64,000 bases of DNA from Pseudobutyrivibrio sp. 49 (GTDB lineage Bacteria > Bacillota > Clostridia > Lachnospirales > Lachnospiraceae), in the NCBI RefSeq assembly GCF_900100545.1, contig NZ_FNDP01000010.1, forward strand, positions 59,503-123,502. Direction: 5' to 3'. The translations under genes were made by a program, and so were the position numbers. Below the pieces are notes generated by a model, which had not been told where the DNA came from, ran no database searches, and saw nothing but the letters and a program-made list of their open reading frames with translations. Below, in pieces: positions 1 through 8,576 of this stretch; the stretch's first letter is position 1, and each line of letters opens with the position of its first letter.

Positions 1-332
1 GTATCGTTGCAATGGAGCCAGCTTGGATCAAGTCTAACCAGATCGAGGCAGCTCGTATCGCTATGACACGTTACATTAAGCGTGGTGGTAAGGTTTGGAT
101 TAAGATTTTCCCAGACAAGCCAGTTACAGCTAAGCCTGCTGAAACTCGAATGGGTTCAGGAAAGGGTACACTTGAATATTGGGTAGCTGTTGTTAAGCCG
201 GGCCGTGTATTATTCGAGATCTCAGGAGTATCTGAGGAAGTTGCTAGAGAAGCACTTCGTCTCGCTACACATAAACTTCCTTGCAAGTGCAAGATAGTTT
301 CCCGTGAGGATTTAGAAGGCGGTGAAGCATAA
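1..332 (+). CDS. rplP: 50S ribosomal protein L16, 3' part (5' end outside window)
   Basis: The reading frame is open from the first base, so the N-terminal part of L16 is outside the window. The visible part carries family-typical stretches (EPAW near the start, [36 protein letters not shown]). L16 lies near the A-site and peptidyl-transferase region of the 50S subunit. Its stop codon overlaps the rpmC start by one base, the usual coupling within the S10/spc operon. The internal ATG at 12 is not a start: homologues have the same residues well inside the protein. Confidence 0.96.
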   Translation, partial: IVAMEPAWIKSNQIEAARIAMTRYIKRGGKVWIKIFPDKPVTAKPAETRMGSGKGTLEYWVAVVKPGRVLFEISGVSEEVAREALRLATHKLPCKCKIVSREDLEGGEA

Positions 333-538
333 TGAAGAATACAAAGTACGTAGAAGATTTAAAGAACACTTCAGTAGCAGAGCTTAATGCTCAGCTCGTA
401 GAAGCTAAGAAAGAACTTTTCAACTTAAGATTCCAGAATGCTACAAACCAGTTAGATAACACAGCAAGAATTCGCGAAGTTCGTCGTAACATCGCTCGTA
501 TTCAGACTGTTATCACAGAAGCTGAGAAGAACGCATAA
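332..538 (+). CDS. rpmC: 50S ribosomal protein L29
   Basis: This 68-residue protein has the L29 layout: two long helices with a central [10 protein letters not shown] segment and a C-terminal [15 protein letters not shown] segment. L29 sits at the peptide exit tunnel, where trigger factor and SRP dock. The ATG overlaps the last base of the rplP stop (TAATG), and the ribosome site lies inside rplP (gaaggcggtg), so translation is probably coupled. The order rplP-rpmC-rpsQ is standard. Confidence 0.97.
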   Translation: MKNTKYVEDLKNTSVAELNAQLVEAKKELFNLRFQNATNQLDNTARIREVRRNIARIQTVITEAEKNA

Positions 539-578
539 TTAGTTTAGAATCTTAATTATTTGAAAGGAGATCAAAAAC

Positions 579-833
579 GTGGAAAGAAACTTAAGAAAAA
601 CACGTACAGGTGTTGTTGTAAGCGACAAGATGGATAAGACAATCGTTGTTGCAATCCGTGACAATGTAAAGCATCCACTTTACAACAAGATCGTTAAGAA
701 GACATATAAGCTTAAGGCACACGATGAGAACGGCGATGCTCACATCGGTGATACAGTAAAGGTTATGGAGACAAGACCACTCTCTAAGGATAAGAGATGG
801 AGACTCGTTGAAGTAATCGAGAGAGCAAAATAA
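579..833 (+). CDS. rpsQ: 30S ribosomal protein S17
   Basis: This 84-residue S17 is an OB-fold primary 16S rRNA-binding protein. It shows the family motif [15 protein letters not shown] followed by a basic [20 protein letters not shown] region. The start is GTG at 579, preceded by a strong site (aaggaga, about 562-568). No upstream ATG in frame fits better, and the GTG gives the N-terminus [11 protein letters not shown] expected for the family. The gene sits between rpmC and rplN as in the spc operon. Confidence 0.97.
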   Translation: MERNLRKTRTGVVVSDKMDKTIVVAIRDNVKHPLYNKIVKKTYKLKAHDENGDAHIGDTVKVMETRPLSKDKRWRLVEVIERAK

Positions 834-851
834 TTAAAGGAGGCTACTATA

Positions 852-1220
852 ATGGTACAACAGGAAAGTAGATTAAAGGTAGCTGATAATACAGGTGCCA
901 AGGAAATCCTTGTTATCCGTGTTATGGGTGGATCTACAAGAAGATATGCCAACATTGGCGACGTAATTACTGCTACCGTTAAAGATGCAACACCAGGTGG
1001 CGTTGTTAAGAAGGGTGACGTTGTTAAGGCAGTAGTTGTTCGTTCAGTAAAGGGTGCCCGTCGTAAAGATGGTTCTTATATCAAGTTTGATGAAAATGCT
1101 GCAGTCATCATCAAAGATGACAAGACTCCAAGAGGAACTCGTATTTTTGGACCTGTAGCTAGAGAGCTTCGTGAGAAGCAGTTCATGAAGATTGTTTCTC
1201 TCGCTCCAGAAGTATTGTAG
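852..1220 (+). CDS. rplN: 50S ribosomal protein L14
   Basis: This is a full-length 122-residue L14. Signature segments include the N-terminal [17 protein letters not shown] and a C-terminal [15 protein letters not shown]14 binds 23S rRNA and forms an intersubunit bridge; in the family it is also the docking point for the silencing factor RsfS. A GGAGG site at 839-843 precedes the ATG. It begins the L14-L24-L5-S14-S8 block of the spc operon. Confidence 0.98.
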   Translation: MVQQESRLKVADNTGAKEILVIRVMGGSTRRYANIGDVITATVKDATPGGVVKKGDVVKAVVVRSVKGARRKDGSYIKFDENAAVIIKDDKTPRGTRIFGPVARELREKQFMKIVSLAPEVL

Positions 1221-1232
1221 GAGGAAGAACGA

Positions 1233-1544
1233 ATGGCAACAATGAAAATTAAAAAGGGCGATACAGTTCGTGTCATCGCAGGTGGCGATGTAAACAACGA
1301 AGGTAAGGTTATCGCAGTAGATAAGAAGAATAACACCGTTACAGTTGAAGGTGTTAACATGGTTAAGCGTCATGTTAAGCCTAGCATGGCTAACCAGGCA
1401 GGCGGTATCATCGAGCAGGAAGCTCCTATCGATGCTTCAAATGTTATGTTACTTCATAACGGTCAGCCTACACGCGTTGGCTTCAAGATGGACGGAGATA
1501 AGAAAGTCCGTTTCGCTAAGAAGACTGGCGAAGTGATTGACTAA
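1233..1544 (+). CDS. rplX: 50S ribosomal protein L24
   Basis: This 103-residue L24 has an N-terminal KOW motif (KKGDTVRVIAGGDVNNEGKV, about residues 7-26) followed by the L24-type segment VNMVKRHVKPS. L24 is an assembly initiator of the 50S subunit that binds 23S rRNA domain I. The start ATG follows a ggaggaagaacga site that begins at the rplN stop codon, so the two genes are 12 bases apart and probably translated from one message. Confidence 0.97.
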   Translation: MATMKIKKGDTVRVIAGGDVNNEGKVIAVDKKNNTVTVEGVNMVKRHVKPSMANQAGGIIEQEAPIDASNVMLLHNGQPTRVGFKMDGDKKVRFAKKTGEVID

Positions 1545-1566
1545 TTGAAGAAAGGAGAACAGTTCG

Positions 1567-2112
1567 TTGAGTAGATTAAAAGATCAGTATCTTAATGAGA
1601 TCGTACCAGCAATGGTAGAGAAGTTTGGATACAAGAATATTATGGAAGTTCCTAAGATCGAAAAGATCGTTGTCAACATGGGTGTTGGCGAAGCAAAGGA
1701 CAACGCAAAGCTTCTTGAGTCTGCAGTTAATGATATGGAAAAGATTACAGGCCAGAAAGCTGTTACAACAAAGGCTAAGAATTCTGTTGCTAACTTCAAG
1801 ATTCGTGAAGGTATGGCAATCGGATGTAAGACTACACTTCGTGGAGAGAAGATGTATGAGTTCGCAGATCGTCTCATCAATCTTGCACTCCCACGTGTAC
1901 GTGACTTTAGAGGTGTAAATCCTAATTCCTTCGATGGTAGAGGTAACTATGCACTTGGTATCAAGGAGCAGATTATCTTCCCAGAGATCGAGTACGATAA
2001 GATCGACAAGACTCGTGGTATGGATATCATCTTCGTAACTACAGCTAAGACAGATGAAGAGGCAAGAGAATTACTTCGTTTATTCAACATGCCTTTCGCT
2101 AAGGAAGCATAG
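1567..2112 (+). CDS. rplE: 50S ribosomal protein L5
   Basis: This 181-residue L5 binds 5S rRNA together with L18 and L25-type proteins. Family blocks are visible ([33 protein letters not shown], and a C-terminal [18 protein letters not shown]). The start is TTG at 1567, with an aaaggag site at 1552-1558; it gives the expected N-terminus [12 protein letters not shown]. No ATG lies upstream in frame. The TTG start may lower its translation relative to its neighbours, which is an inference. Confidence 0.96.
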   Translation: MSRLKDQYLNEIVPAMVEKFGYKNIMEVPKIEKIVVNMGVGEAKDNAKLLESAVNDMEKITGQKAVTTKAKNSVANFKIREGMAIGCKTTLRGEKMYEFADRLINLALPRVRDFRGVNPNSFDGRGNYALGIKEQIIFPEIEYDKIDKTRGMDIIFVTTAKTDEEARELLRLFNMPFAKEA

Positions 2113-2122
2113 GAGGAAAGTT

Positions 2123-2308
2123 ATGGCAAAGAAGTCAATGAAAGTAAAGCAGCAGCGCGCAGCTAAGTTCTCTACACAGGAATATAGCCGCTGCAAAATC
2201 TGCGGTCGTCCACATGCATACCTTAGAAAGTATGGTATTTGTAGAGTATGTTTCCGTGAGTTAGCTTACAAGGGTCAGATCCCAGGCGTTAAGAAAGCTT
2301 CATGGTAA
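2123..2308 (+). CDS. rpsZ: 30S ribosomal protein S14 type Z (zinc form)
   Basis: This is the short, zinc-binding S14 of Gram-positive bacteria (61 residues). Four cysteines form two CxxC pairs at residues 24/27 and 40/43 (CKIC and CRVC). The frame is open further upstream, but the start at 2123 is chosen because an AGGAGG site sits at 2111-2116 and the N-terminus [13 protein letters not shown] matches the family. It lies 10 bases after rplE. S14 sits in the head of the 30S subunit. Confidence 0.95.
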   Translation: MAKKSMKVKQQRAAKFSTQEYSRCKICGRPHAYLRKYGICRVCFRELAYKGQIPGVKKASW

Positions 2309-2348
2309 GATAACGAGCACAGATTGAAAATTAGGAGGAAATTGCATC

Positions 2349-2750
2349 ATGAATATGAGTGATCCAATAGCAGATATGCTTACAAGAATCCGTAATGCAA
2401 ATACTGCAAAACATGATACAGTAGATATTCCTGCATCAAAGATGAAGCTTGCAATTGCAGACATTCTTGTAGATGAAGGATTTATCACAAAGTACGACAT
2501 CGTTGATAATGGTAACTTCAAGGATATCCGTGTTACATTAAAGTACGGTGCAAACAAGAACGAGAAGATCATTTCTGGTATTAAGAGAATCTCTAAGCCA
2601 GGTCTTCGTATTTACGCTGGTAAGGACGATATCCCATACGTTTTAGGTGGTCTTGGTATCGCTATCCTTTCAACAAACAAGGGCATCATCACAGATAAGG
2701 AAGCTCGTAAGCTTCAGGTTGGTGGCGAAGTTCTTGCATACGTTTGGTAA
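2349..2750 (+). CDS. rpsH: 30S ribosomal protein S8
   Basis: This is a full-length 133-residue S8, a primary 16S rRNA-binding protein of the platform. The N-terminal [15 protein letters not shown] and C-terminal [19 protein letters not shown] blocks are diagnostic. A ggaggaa site precedes the ATG. In Escherichia coli S8 represses the spc operon by binding its mRNA at L5; no copy of that target was recognised here. A 135-base structured gap follows before rplF. Confidence 0.97.
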   Translation: MNMSDPIADMLTRIRNANTAKHDTVDIPASKMKLAIADILVDEGFITKYDIVDNGNFKDIRVTLKYGANKNEKIISGIKRISKPGLRIYAGKDDIPYVLGGLGIAILSTNKGIITDKEARKLQVGGEVLAYVW

Positions 2751-2885
2751 TCAATTCCAAACAATAAGTAACTAATTACCAAAAAGTATAACCCGGTTAC
2801 AGAAGCCGGACATACAGTGCATTAAGAGGGGACCCATTTATGGGGAGATTTCTTATTGCTAACACATATTTAAGGAGGTACGGGC
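2751..2885 (+). promoter_or_regulatory. Structured gap between rpsH and rplF (possible leader/regulatory RNA)
   Basis: This 135-base gap is long for the spc operon, where the neighbouring gaps are 10-40 bases. It holds two short hairpins: CCGG-N9-CCGG (about 2793-2809) and CCCAT-TT-ATGGG (about 2831-2842). A strong AGGAGG follows at 2874. No reading frame of note is present. It may be an mRNA target for a ribosomal protein or a processing site; that is inference from spacing and pairing only. Confidence 0.35.
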
Positions 2886-3425
2886 ATGTCACGTATAGGA
2901 AGAATGCCAATCGCAGTTCCAGCTGGTGTTACAGTTGAGATTGCAGAAAATAATCATGTGACTGTAAAAGGTCCTAAGGGTACTCTTGAGAGAACACTTC
3001 CATCAGAGATGGATATTAAGCTTGAGGGTGCAGAAGTTGTTGTTACTAGACCTAATGATTTAAAGAAGATGAAGTCTTTACATGGTCTTACAAGAACACT
3101 TATCAACAACATGGTTGTTGGTGTTACTGATGGCTATGAGAAGACTCTTGAGGTTAACGGTGTAGGTTACAGAGCATCAAAGGCTGGTAAGAAGCTTACT
3201 CTTAACCTTGGTTACTCACACCCAGTTGAGATGGAAGATCCAGAGGGTATCGAGTCAACTGTTGACGGAAATAAAATTATCATCAAGGGTATCGACAAGG
3301 AAAAGGTTGGTCAGTACGCTGCCAACATCAGAGATAAGAGAAGACCTGAGCCATACAAGGGTAAGGGTATTAAGTACTCTGATGAAGTTATTAGACGTAA
3401 AGTCGGTAAGACCGGTAAGAAATAG
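2886..3425 (+). CDS. rplF: 50S ribosomal protein L6
   Basis: This 179-residue L6 has two tandem related domains. The N-terminal segment [15 protein letters not shown] and the C-terminal L6 signature region [16 protein letters not shown] are present. L6 sits near the GTPase-associated centre of the 50S subunit. It has a strong ribosome site (aaggaggtacgggc). It is followed after 18 bases by rplR. Confidence 0.97.
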   Translation: MSRIGRMPIAVPAGVTVEIAENNHVTVKGPKGTLERTLPSEMDIKLEGAEVVVTRPNDLKKMKSLHGLTRTLINNMVVGVTDGYEKTLEVNGVGYRASKAGKKLTLNLGYSHPVEMEDPEGIESTVDGNKIIIKGIDKEKVGQYAANIRDKRRPEPYKGKGIKYSDEVIRRKVGKTGKK

Positions 3426-3443
3426 TAAAGGAGTGAATGTAAA

Positions 3444-3812
3444 ATGGTAAGTAAGAAATCTAGATCAGTAGTTCGCCAGACAAAGCATAGAAGACTTCGT
3501 AACACTCTAGCCGGTACTGCAGAAAGACCACGTTTAGCAGTGTTCAGAAGCAACAATCACATGTATGTTCAGGTTATCGATGATACATGTGGAAATACAC
3601 TCGTTTCAGCATCTACTCTTGACGCAGACGTTAAGGCAGATCTTGCAAAGACAAATAACGTAGAAGCTGCTTCAAAGCTTGGTACAGTTATTGCAAAGAA
3701 GGCACAGGAAAAGGGAATCAAGGAAGTCGTATTCGACAGAGGTGGTTACATTTATGCCGGCAAGGTTGCAGCTCTTGCAGACGCAGCTAGAGAAGCTGGA
3801 TTAGAATTCTAG
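3444..3812 (+). CDS. rplR: 50S ribosomal protein L18
   Basis: This 122-residue L18 binds 5S rRNA with L5. The basic N-terminus, the [20 protein letters not shown] block and the C-terminal [20 protein letters not shown] are diagnostic. A ribosome site (aaaggag) lies just before the ATG, only 18 bases after rplF. The order L6-L18-S5-L30-L15-SecY is unchanged from other Firmicutes. Confidence 0.97.
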   Translation: MVSKKSRSVVRQTKHRRLRNTLAGTAERPRLAVFRSNNHMYVQVIDDTCGNTLVSASTLDADVKADLAKTNNVEAASKLGTVIAKKAQEKGIKEVVFDRGGYIYAGKVAALADAAREAGLEF

Positions 3813-3823
3813 GAGGAGAACAC

Positions 3824-4333
3824 ATGAAACGTGAAATCATTGACGCTAGCCAGTTAGAGTTAACTGAGCAGGTTGTAGAAATTAAGCGTGTAACAAAGGT
3901 TGTTAAGGGTGGACGTAACATGCGTTTCACAGCTCTTGTTGTAGTAGGCGATAAGAACGGACACGTTGGCGCTGGACTTGGCAAGGCAGCTGAAATTCCT
4001 GAAGCTATCCGCAAGGGTAAGGAAGATGCAATGAAGAAGCTCATCACAGTTAAGCTTGATGACAACCACAGTATTACACATGACATTCAGGGTAAGCACA
4101 CAGGTGCTTCTGTCCTTCTTAAGAAGGCTCCAGAAGGTACTGGTATCATCGCTGGTGGTCCAGCACGTGCCGTATGTGAGCTTGCAGGTATCGGAAACAT
4201 CCGTACAAAGTCACTTGGATCATCAAATAAGCAGAACGTTGTTCTTGCTACTATCGAAGGACTTAGACTTCTTAAGTCACCTGAGGAAGTAGCTAAGGCT
4301 CGTGGCAAGAAGGTTGAAGACATTCTTGCTTAA
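3824..4333 (+). CDS. rpsE: 30S ribosomal protein S5
   Basis: This 169-residue S5 has an N-terminal double-stranded RNA-binding-like domain with the signature [21 protein letters not shown] and a C-terminal domain containing [13 protein letters not shown] and [12 protein letters not shown]5 contributes to decoding fidelity, mRNA unwinding at the entry channel and spectinomycin sensitivity. An AGGAGG site lies directly after the rplR stop. Confidence 0.97.
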   Translation: MKREIIDASQLELTEQVVEIKRVTKVVKGGRNMRFTALVVVGDKNGHVGAGLGKAAEIPEAIRKGKEDAMKKLITVKLDDNHSITHDIQGKHTGASVLLKKAPEGTGIIAGGPARAVCELAGIGNIRTKSLGSSNKQNVVLATIEGLRLLKSPEEVAKARGKKVEDILA

Positions 4334-4347
4334 GGAGGAAAGTTAAA

Positions 4348-4533
4348 ATGGCAGAGAAGAAGTTAAGAGTAACACTCGTAAAGTCTACAATCGGTGCTGT
4401 TCCAAAGAACAAGAAGACTGTAGAAGCACTTGGCCTTAGAAAGGTCAATAAGACTGTTGAGCTTCCTGACAACGACAGCGTTCGCGGAATGCTTAGAATG
4501 GTCAATCACTTAGTAAAAGTTGAAGAAATTTAA
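4348..4533 (+). CDS. rpmD: 50S ribosomal protein L30
   Basis: This 61-residue L30 shows the family pattern: a [29 protein letters not shown] N-terminal half and a C-terminal [17 protein letters not shown]30 is a small 23S rRNA-binding protein found in some but not all bacteria. A GGAGG site precedes the ATG. It sits in its usual place between rpsE and rplO. Confidence 0.96.
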   Translation: MAEKKLRVTLVKSTIGAVPKNKKTVEALGLRKVNKTVELPDNDSVRGMLRMVNHLVKVEEI

Positions 4534-4550
4534 TAGAAGGAGGTGCCATA

Positions 4551-4994
4551 ATGGATTTATCTAACTTACAGCCAGCAGAAGGCTCAAAGCATAGCGATAA
4601 TTTCAGAAGAGGCCGTGGACACGGTTCAGGAAATGGCAAGACTGCTGGTAAGGGTCATAAGGGACAGAAGGCTCGTTCTGGCGGAAGCATTAGACTTGGA
4701 TTCGAAGGTGGACAGATGCCTTTATACAGACGTCTTCCTAAGCGTGGTTTCAAGAACAGAAATACAAAGGAAATCGTTGGTATCAATGTTTCTTATTTAG
4801 AGAGATTTGATAATGGTGCTACTGTAACTGTTGAGACACTTATCGAGAGCGGTATCATTAAGAACCCTCGCGATGGCGTTAAAATCCTTGGTGGCGGCGA
4901 GCTTACAAAGAAGCTCAACGTTAAGGCTAACGGATTTAGCGCAAGTGCAAAGGAAAAGATTGAAGCTTTAGGCGGAACTGTAGAGGTGATCTAA
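4551..4994 (+). CDS. rplO: 50S ribosomal protein L15
   Basis: This 147-residue L15 has the characteristic glycine/basic-rich N-terminal extension ([20 protein letters not shown]) that threads into 23S rRNA, followed by a globular domain with [18 protein letters not shown]. The site aaggaggtgcc precedes the ATG. The gene ends one base before the secY start codon, so translation of secY is probably coupled. Confidence 0.97.
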   Translation: MDLSNLQPAEGSKHSDNFRRGRGHGSGNGKTAGKGHKGQKARSGGSIRLGFEGGQMPLYRRLPKRGFKNRNTKEIVGINVSYLERFDNGATVTVETLIESGIIKNPRDGVKILGGGELTKKLNVKANGFSASAKEKIEALGGTVEVI

Positions 4995-4995
4995 T

Positions 4996-6309
4996 ATGCT
5001 TCAAACACTACGCGATGCTTTTAAAATTAAAGATTTAAGAAGACGAATTGGTTTTACATTTTTAATGCTTATTGTTGTTAGGCTTGGAAGCTTGCTTCCA
5101 GTGCCTGGCATCAACGGCAGTGCCTTTAGCAGTCTCTTCGCGGATAGTGACAGTGCATTGAATTTCTTCGATTCAATCACTGGTGGTTCTTTTTCAGCAA
5201 TGTCAGTATTTGCACTGAACATTACACCATACATTACCTCTTCAATTATTATGCAGTTGCTTACAATTGCATTTCCTAAATTAGAAGAGATGCAGCGAGA
5301 TGGTGAAGCTGGTCGAAAGAAGATGACTCAGATTACACGTTATCTTACAATCGGCTTAGCACTGGGGGAATCTATTGCTATGGCAATTGGTTTTGGAAGA
5401 AGCGGATACCTTGTAGCTTATAATCCATTATATGTTATTTTAGTTGTAGCTTCTCTTACAGCAGGTTCTGCAGTCCTTATGTGGATTGGTGAGAGAATTA
5501 CAGAAAGAGGAATCGGAAATGGTATTTCAATAGTTCTTACTATTAACATTATCAGCCGTATCCCATCTGATTTAACAAAGCTTTATGAGCAGTTCATGAA
5601 GGGTAAGACAGTACCAAAGGCAACTCTTGCTGGAATTATTATTGCAGCAATCATCGTTGCACTTGTAGTATTTGTTGTTATTTTACAGAGCGCAGAAAGA
5701 CGTATCCCAGTACAGTATTCCAATAAAATTCAGGGTAGAAGACAGGTTGGCGGAAATTCATCTGTAATTCCTATGAAGGTTAATACAGCAGGTGTTATCC
5801 CAGTTATCTTCGCACAGTCCCTGTTACAGACTCCAATAATGCTTGTTCAGCTTTTCGATAAGAACGGCGTTCAGGGATTCTGGGGTAAAGTATTAAATGC
5901 TATGAATCAGTCTAACTGGTTTAACCCAGGAAATTGGGTAAATACAATTGGTGCAGTTGTTTATGTACTTCTCATCATTGGATTTGCTTATTTCTACACA
6001 GAGATTACATTCAATCCACTTGAGATTGCTGAGAATCTTAAGCGTTCAGGCGGATTTATCCCTGGTATTAGACCAGGAAAGCCAACTTCAGATTACTTAA
6101 CAAGCATTCTGAAGCACATCATTTTCATTGGTGCTATTGGCCTTTCAATCGTAGCTATCCTACCACTCATCTTTAATGGTTTACTTGGCGCTAGCGTTTC
6201 ATTTGGTGGAACATCAATCATCATTATTGTTGGTGTTATCGTTGAGACACTTAAGCAGGTTGAATCACAGATGATGGTTCGTAATTACAAAGGATTTTTA
6301 AATGACTAA
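4996..6309 (+). CDS. secY: Preprotein translocase subunit SecY
   Basis: This 437-residue polytopic membrane protein forms the protein-conducting channel with SecE and SecG. Family signatures are visible: GINGSAF near residue 34, NITPYITSSIIMQLL (TM2 region), ERGIGNGISIV (TM4/5), and the long cytoplasmic loop with RRIPVQYSNK. About ten hydrophobic segments can be traced. The ribosome site (gaggtgat) lies inside the end of rplO. A perfect 11-bp hairpin follows at 6330-6354. Confidence 0.97.
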   Translation: MLQTLRDAFKIKDLRRRIGFTFLMLIVVRLGSLLPVPGINGSAFSSLFADSDSALNFFDSITGGSFSAMSVFALNITPYITSSIIMQLLTIAFPKLEEMQRDGEAGRKKMTQITRYLTIGLALGESIAMAIGFGRSGYLVAYNPLYVILVVASLTAGSAVLMWIGERITERGIGNGISIVLTINIISRIPSDLTKLYEQFMKGKTVPKATLAGIIIAAIIVALVVFVVILQSAERRIPVQYSNKIQGRRQVGGNSSVIPMKVNTAGVIPVIFAQSLLQTPIMLVQLFDKNGVQGFWGKVLNAMNQSNWFNPGNWVNTIGAVVYVLLIIGFAYFYTEITFNPLEIAENLKRSGGFIPGIRPGKPTSDYLTSILKHIIFIGAIGLSIVAILPLIFNGLLGASVSFGGTSIIIIVGVIVETLKQVESQMMVRNYKGFLND

Positions 6310-6329
6310 TCGTCATTAAGATACCGAGG

Positions 6330-6367
6330 GAGATACGTGATTTTCACGTATCTCTTAAGGTGTTTTT
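6330..6367 (+). terminator. Hairpin between secY and adk (terminator-like or processing)
   Basis: A perfect 11-bp stem GAGATACGTGA / TCACGTATCTC with a three-base loop lies at 6330-6354. A T-run follows only at 6363-6367 after ttaaggtg, so it may be a partial terminator or an mRNA-stabilising element rather than a full stop. adk follows and has no promoter that I can see nearby. Confidence 0.5.
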
Positions 6368-6416
6368 AAGAGAAAAATTTATATGACAATCTACTATGCA
6401 GGAGGTTTTTATAAAA

Positions 6417-7061
6417 ATGAAGATTATTATGTTAGGTGCACCTGGTGCAGGCAAAGGAACACAGGCAAAGCAGATTGCCTCTAAGTATTCTATTCCTCAC
6501 ATTTCGACAGGTGATATATTCCGTGCTAACATTAAAAACGGTACAGAACTTGGCAAGAAGGCAAAGGAATACATGGATCAGGGTTTGCTTGTTCCAGATG
6601 AACTTACATGTGATCTTGTTATGGACCGTATTGCACAGGATGATGCAAAAAATGGATTTGTATTAGATGGATTCCCAAGAACAATTCCTCAGGCAGAGGC
6701 TCTTGACGCAGCTCTTACAAAGATTGGCCAGTCAATGGACTTCGCAATCGATGTAGACGTTCCAGATGAGAACATCATCAACAGAATGTCAGGGCGTAGA
6801 GCTTGCCTTAACTGTGGTGCTACATATCACATCGTTTCTATTCCACCTAAGAAGGAAGGAATTTGCGATACTTGTGGTAACGAGCTTGTACTTAGAGAAG
6901 ATGACAAGCCTGAAACAGTTAAGAAGAGACTTGATGTATATCATGATCAGACACAGCCACTTATTGATTACTATAATGGTAAGGGTATTCTTAAGTCTGT
7001 TGATGGTACACAGCCAATGGAAAAAGTTTTTGAGGATATCACAGCTATTTTAGGAGCTTAA
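6417..7061 (+). CDS. adk: Adenylate kinase
   Basis: Adenylate kinase interconverts ATP+AMP and 2 ADP. The P-loop GAPGAGKGT is at residues 7-15. The long LID domain carries a four-cysteine zinc site (Cys130, 133, 150, 153), typical of Gram-positive adenylate kinases. The frame is open from 6396, but that ATG overlaps the ribosome site itself (ggaggt, 6401-6406). The ATG at 6417 gives the 214-residue family length and the correct N-terminus MKIIMLG. It is one base from map. Confidence 0.97.
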   Translation: MKIIMLGAPGAGKGTQAKQIASKYSIPHISTGDIFRANIKNGTELGKKAKEYMDQGLLVPDELTCDLVMDRIAQDDAKNGFVLDGFPRTIPQAEALDAALTKIGQSMDFAIDVDVPDENIINRMSGRRACLNCGATYHIVSIPPKKEGICDTCGNELVLREDDKPETVKKRLDVYHDQTQPLIDYYNGKGILKSVDGTQPMEKVFEDITAILGA

Positions 7062-7062
7062 G

Positions 7063-7863
7063 ATGTCGGAAGTTATAACTATTAAAACTGAAGAAGAAAT
7101 TCAATTAATGAGAGAAGCTGGAAAGATTCTTGCTCAGGTTCATGAGACTCTTGCAAAAGAGATTCATGAAGGTATGTCTACTTTAGATGTAGATAGACTG
7201 GGTGAGGAAGTCATTAGAAGTTATGGCTGCGAGCCAAACTTCAAGGGCTTATATGGCTATCCAGGAAGCGTTTGTGTTTCTGTTAATGATGAAGTGGTTC
7301 ATGGCATACCAACAGCAGATCACATTTTAGTAAATGGTGATATTGTTAGTTTGGACACAGGAGTTTTGTATAAAGGCTATCACTCAGATGCAGCTCGTAC
7401 AGTTGGTGTCGGAGAGATTAGCGAAGAAGCAAGACTTCTTATAGAAAGAACACGACAGTCTTTCTTTCAGGGAATGAAATTTGCTACAGCTGGAAATCAT
7501 CTTTATGATATTTCCGGAGCGATTGGCGATTATGCCGAGAGCTTTGGATATGGAGTTGTCAGAGATTTGGTTGGCCATGGTATTGGTCGTTCCTTACATG
7601 AGGCTCCAGAGATTCCAAACTTCCGTCGTAGATTTAGAAAAGGACCTAAGCTTTTAAAGGGTATGACTCTTGCAGTTGAACCAATGATTAATGCAGGTGG
7701 TCCTGATGTAGCTTGGATGGATGATGAGTGGACAGTTGTTACAATGGATGAGTCTTTATCAGCTCATTATGAAAATACAATTGTTATAACAGATGGAGCT
7801 CCAGAGATTCTTACACTTACTCCAACAGAGCTTTCAAATCCGGAGGGAAATAAATGGATTTAA
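7063..7863 (+). CDS. map: Methionine aminopeptidase, type I
   Basis: This enzyme removes the initiator methionine from nascent proteins. The five metal ligands fit Asp98, Asp109, His172, Glu206 and Glu237 (in SLDTG, HSDAART, GHGIG, VEPM and YENTI). At 266 residues it has the usual length for a type Ia enzyme. The ribosome site is inside the end of adk. It is part of the adk-map-infA segment conserved downstream of secY in Firmicutes. Confidence 0.96.
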   Translation: MSEVITIKTEEEIQLMREAGKILAQVHETLAKEIHEGMSTLDVDRLGEEVIRSYGCEPNFKGLYGYPGSVCVSVNDEVVHGIPTADHILVNGDIVSLDTGVLYKGYHSDAARTVGVGEISEEARLLIERTRQSFFQGMKFATAGNHLYDISGAIGDYAESFGYGVVRDLVGHGIGRSLHEAPEIPNFRRRFRKGPKLLKGMTLAVEPMINAGGPDVAWMDDEWTVVTMDESLSAHYENTIVITDGAPEILTLTPTELSNPEGNKWI

Positions 7864-8120
7864 TGCTTGCAACATCAAAGGCAGGTCATGATAGAAATCA
7901 GGTGTTTGTTATTATTGAAGAAACAGATGATTTTTACTTGATTGCAAATGGTACAACAAAGCCAATTGCAAAGCCTAAGAAAAAGAAAAAGATTCATTTA
8001 CAACTTATAAAAAATATTCCATCAGAAGTGTTGGATGAAATCCAGGATAAAGAAGCGCTGGATGATATAACTATTAAAAGAATTCTTAAGGTTTATAATA
8101 GGAGGAACCAAGATGTCTAA
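7854..8120 (+). CDS. KOW-domain RNA-binding-like protein (L14e/L24-like)
   Basis: This is a small 88-residue protein with a KOW-like start ([24 protein letters not shown]) and a very basic middle ([11 protein letters not shown]). It resembles the KOW-domain proteins found between map and infA in clostridia; I know no tested function, but binding to rRNA or mRNA is likely from the fold and context. The start overlaps the last 10 bases of map, with ggaggg at 7842-7847. A second ATG at 7863 would shorten it by three residues. It overlaps infA by 8 bases. Confidence 0.8.
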   Translation: MDLMLATSKAGHDRNQVFVIIEETDDFYLIANGTTKPIAKPKKKKKIHLQLIKNIPSEVLDEIQDKEALDDITIKRILKVYNRRNQDV

Positions 8121-8331
8121 GGCAGATGTTATTGAAGTAGAGGGAGTTGTTGTTGAAAAACTTCCAAACGCTATGTTTAAGGTAGAGCTTGAGAATGGTC
8201 ACCAGATTCTTGCTCACATCAGTGGTAAGTTAAGACAGAATTACATTCGTATCTTACCAGGTGATAAGGTTACAATCGAAATGAGTCCATACGATCTTTC
8301 AAAAGGAAGAATTATTTGGAGAGATAAGTAA
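8113..8331 (+). CDS. infA: Translation initiation factor IF-1
   Basis: This 72-residue S1/OB-fold protein binds the A-site of the 30S subunit with IF-2 and IF-3. The family pattern is clear: [30 protein letters not shown] and [20 protein letters not shown]. An aggaggaacca site lies upstream within the preceding gene, with which it overlaps by 8 bases. It ends shortly before a combined terminator-like hairpin and promoter region. Confidence 0.98.
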   Translation: MSKADVIEVEGVVVEKLPNAMFKVELENGHQILAHISGKLRQNYIRILPGDKVTIEMSPYDLSKGRIIWRDK

Positions 8332-8354
8332 CAAATAGTTATTGAAAAAAGTTA

Positions 8355-8383
8355 TTGACATACTGACAAACGGTCGCTATACT
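8355..8383 (+). promoter_or_regulatory. Sigma-A-type promoter upstream of rpmJ
   Basis: TTGACA at 8355-8360 and TATACT at 8378-8383 are separated by 17 bases, an almost ideal housekeeping promoter. It would start a transcript at about 8390 for rpmJ and the alpha operon genes. The -10 box falls in the loop of a hairpin (8369-8397), so the same DNA can also act on read-through from infA. Confidence 0.85.
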
Positions 8384-8400
8384 ATTAAGCGGACGTTTTT
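8369..8400 (+). terminator. Terminator-like hairpin overlapping the rpmJ promoter
   Basis: AACGGTCGCT (8369-8378) can pair with AGCGGACGTT (8388-8397) with one mismatch and one wobble, and a T-run ends at 8400. The loop contains most of the -10 box. In RNA from upstream genes this could end or attenuate transcription while the DNA provides a fresh promoter. The stem is imperfect, so full termination is uncertain. Confidence 0.5.
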
Positions 8401-8462
8401 AGAATGTTCAAATAAAAGTTGACCACAACCTTTGAAAAAAGGGCATGGAAAGGAGGAAAATC

Positions 8463-8576
8463 GTGAAAGTAAGATCTTCTGTAAAGCCTATGTGCGAGAA
8501 GTGCAAGGTCATCAAAAGAAAGGGTAGCATTCGCATCATTTGTGAAAACCCAAAGCATAAGCAGCGTCAGGGTTAA
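8463..8576 (+). CDS. rpmJ: 50S ribosomal protein L36
   Basis: This 37-residue protein has the L36 zinc ribbon: Cys11, Cys14, Cys27 and His32 (the C+ zinc-bearing form). The start is GTG at 8463, with aaaggaggaaaatc just before it; it gives the canonical N-terminus [15 protein letters not shown]. It has its own promoter 80 bases upstream and is followed by a 210-base gap before rpsM. Confidence 0.96.
   Translation: MKVRSSVKPMCEKCKVIKRKGSIRIICENPKHKQRQG

Noticed and set aside
1044..1373. Minus-strand open frames of 90-110 codons across rplN and rplX
   Set aside because: They overlap highly conserved ribosomal protein genes and show no family features of their own.
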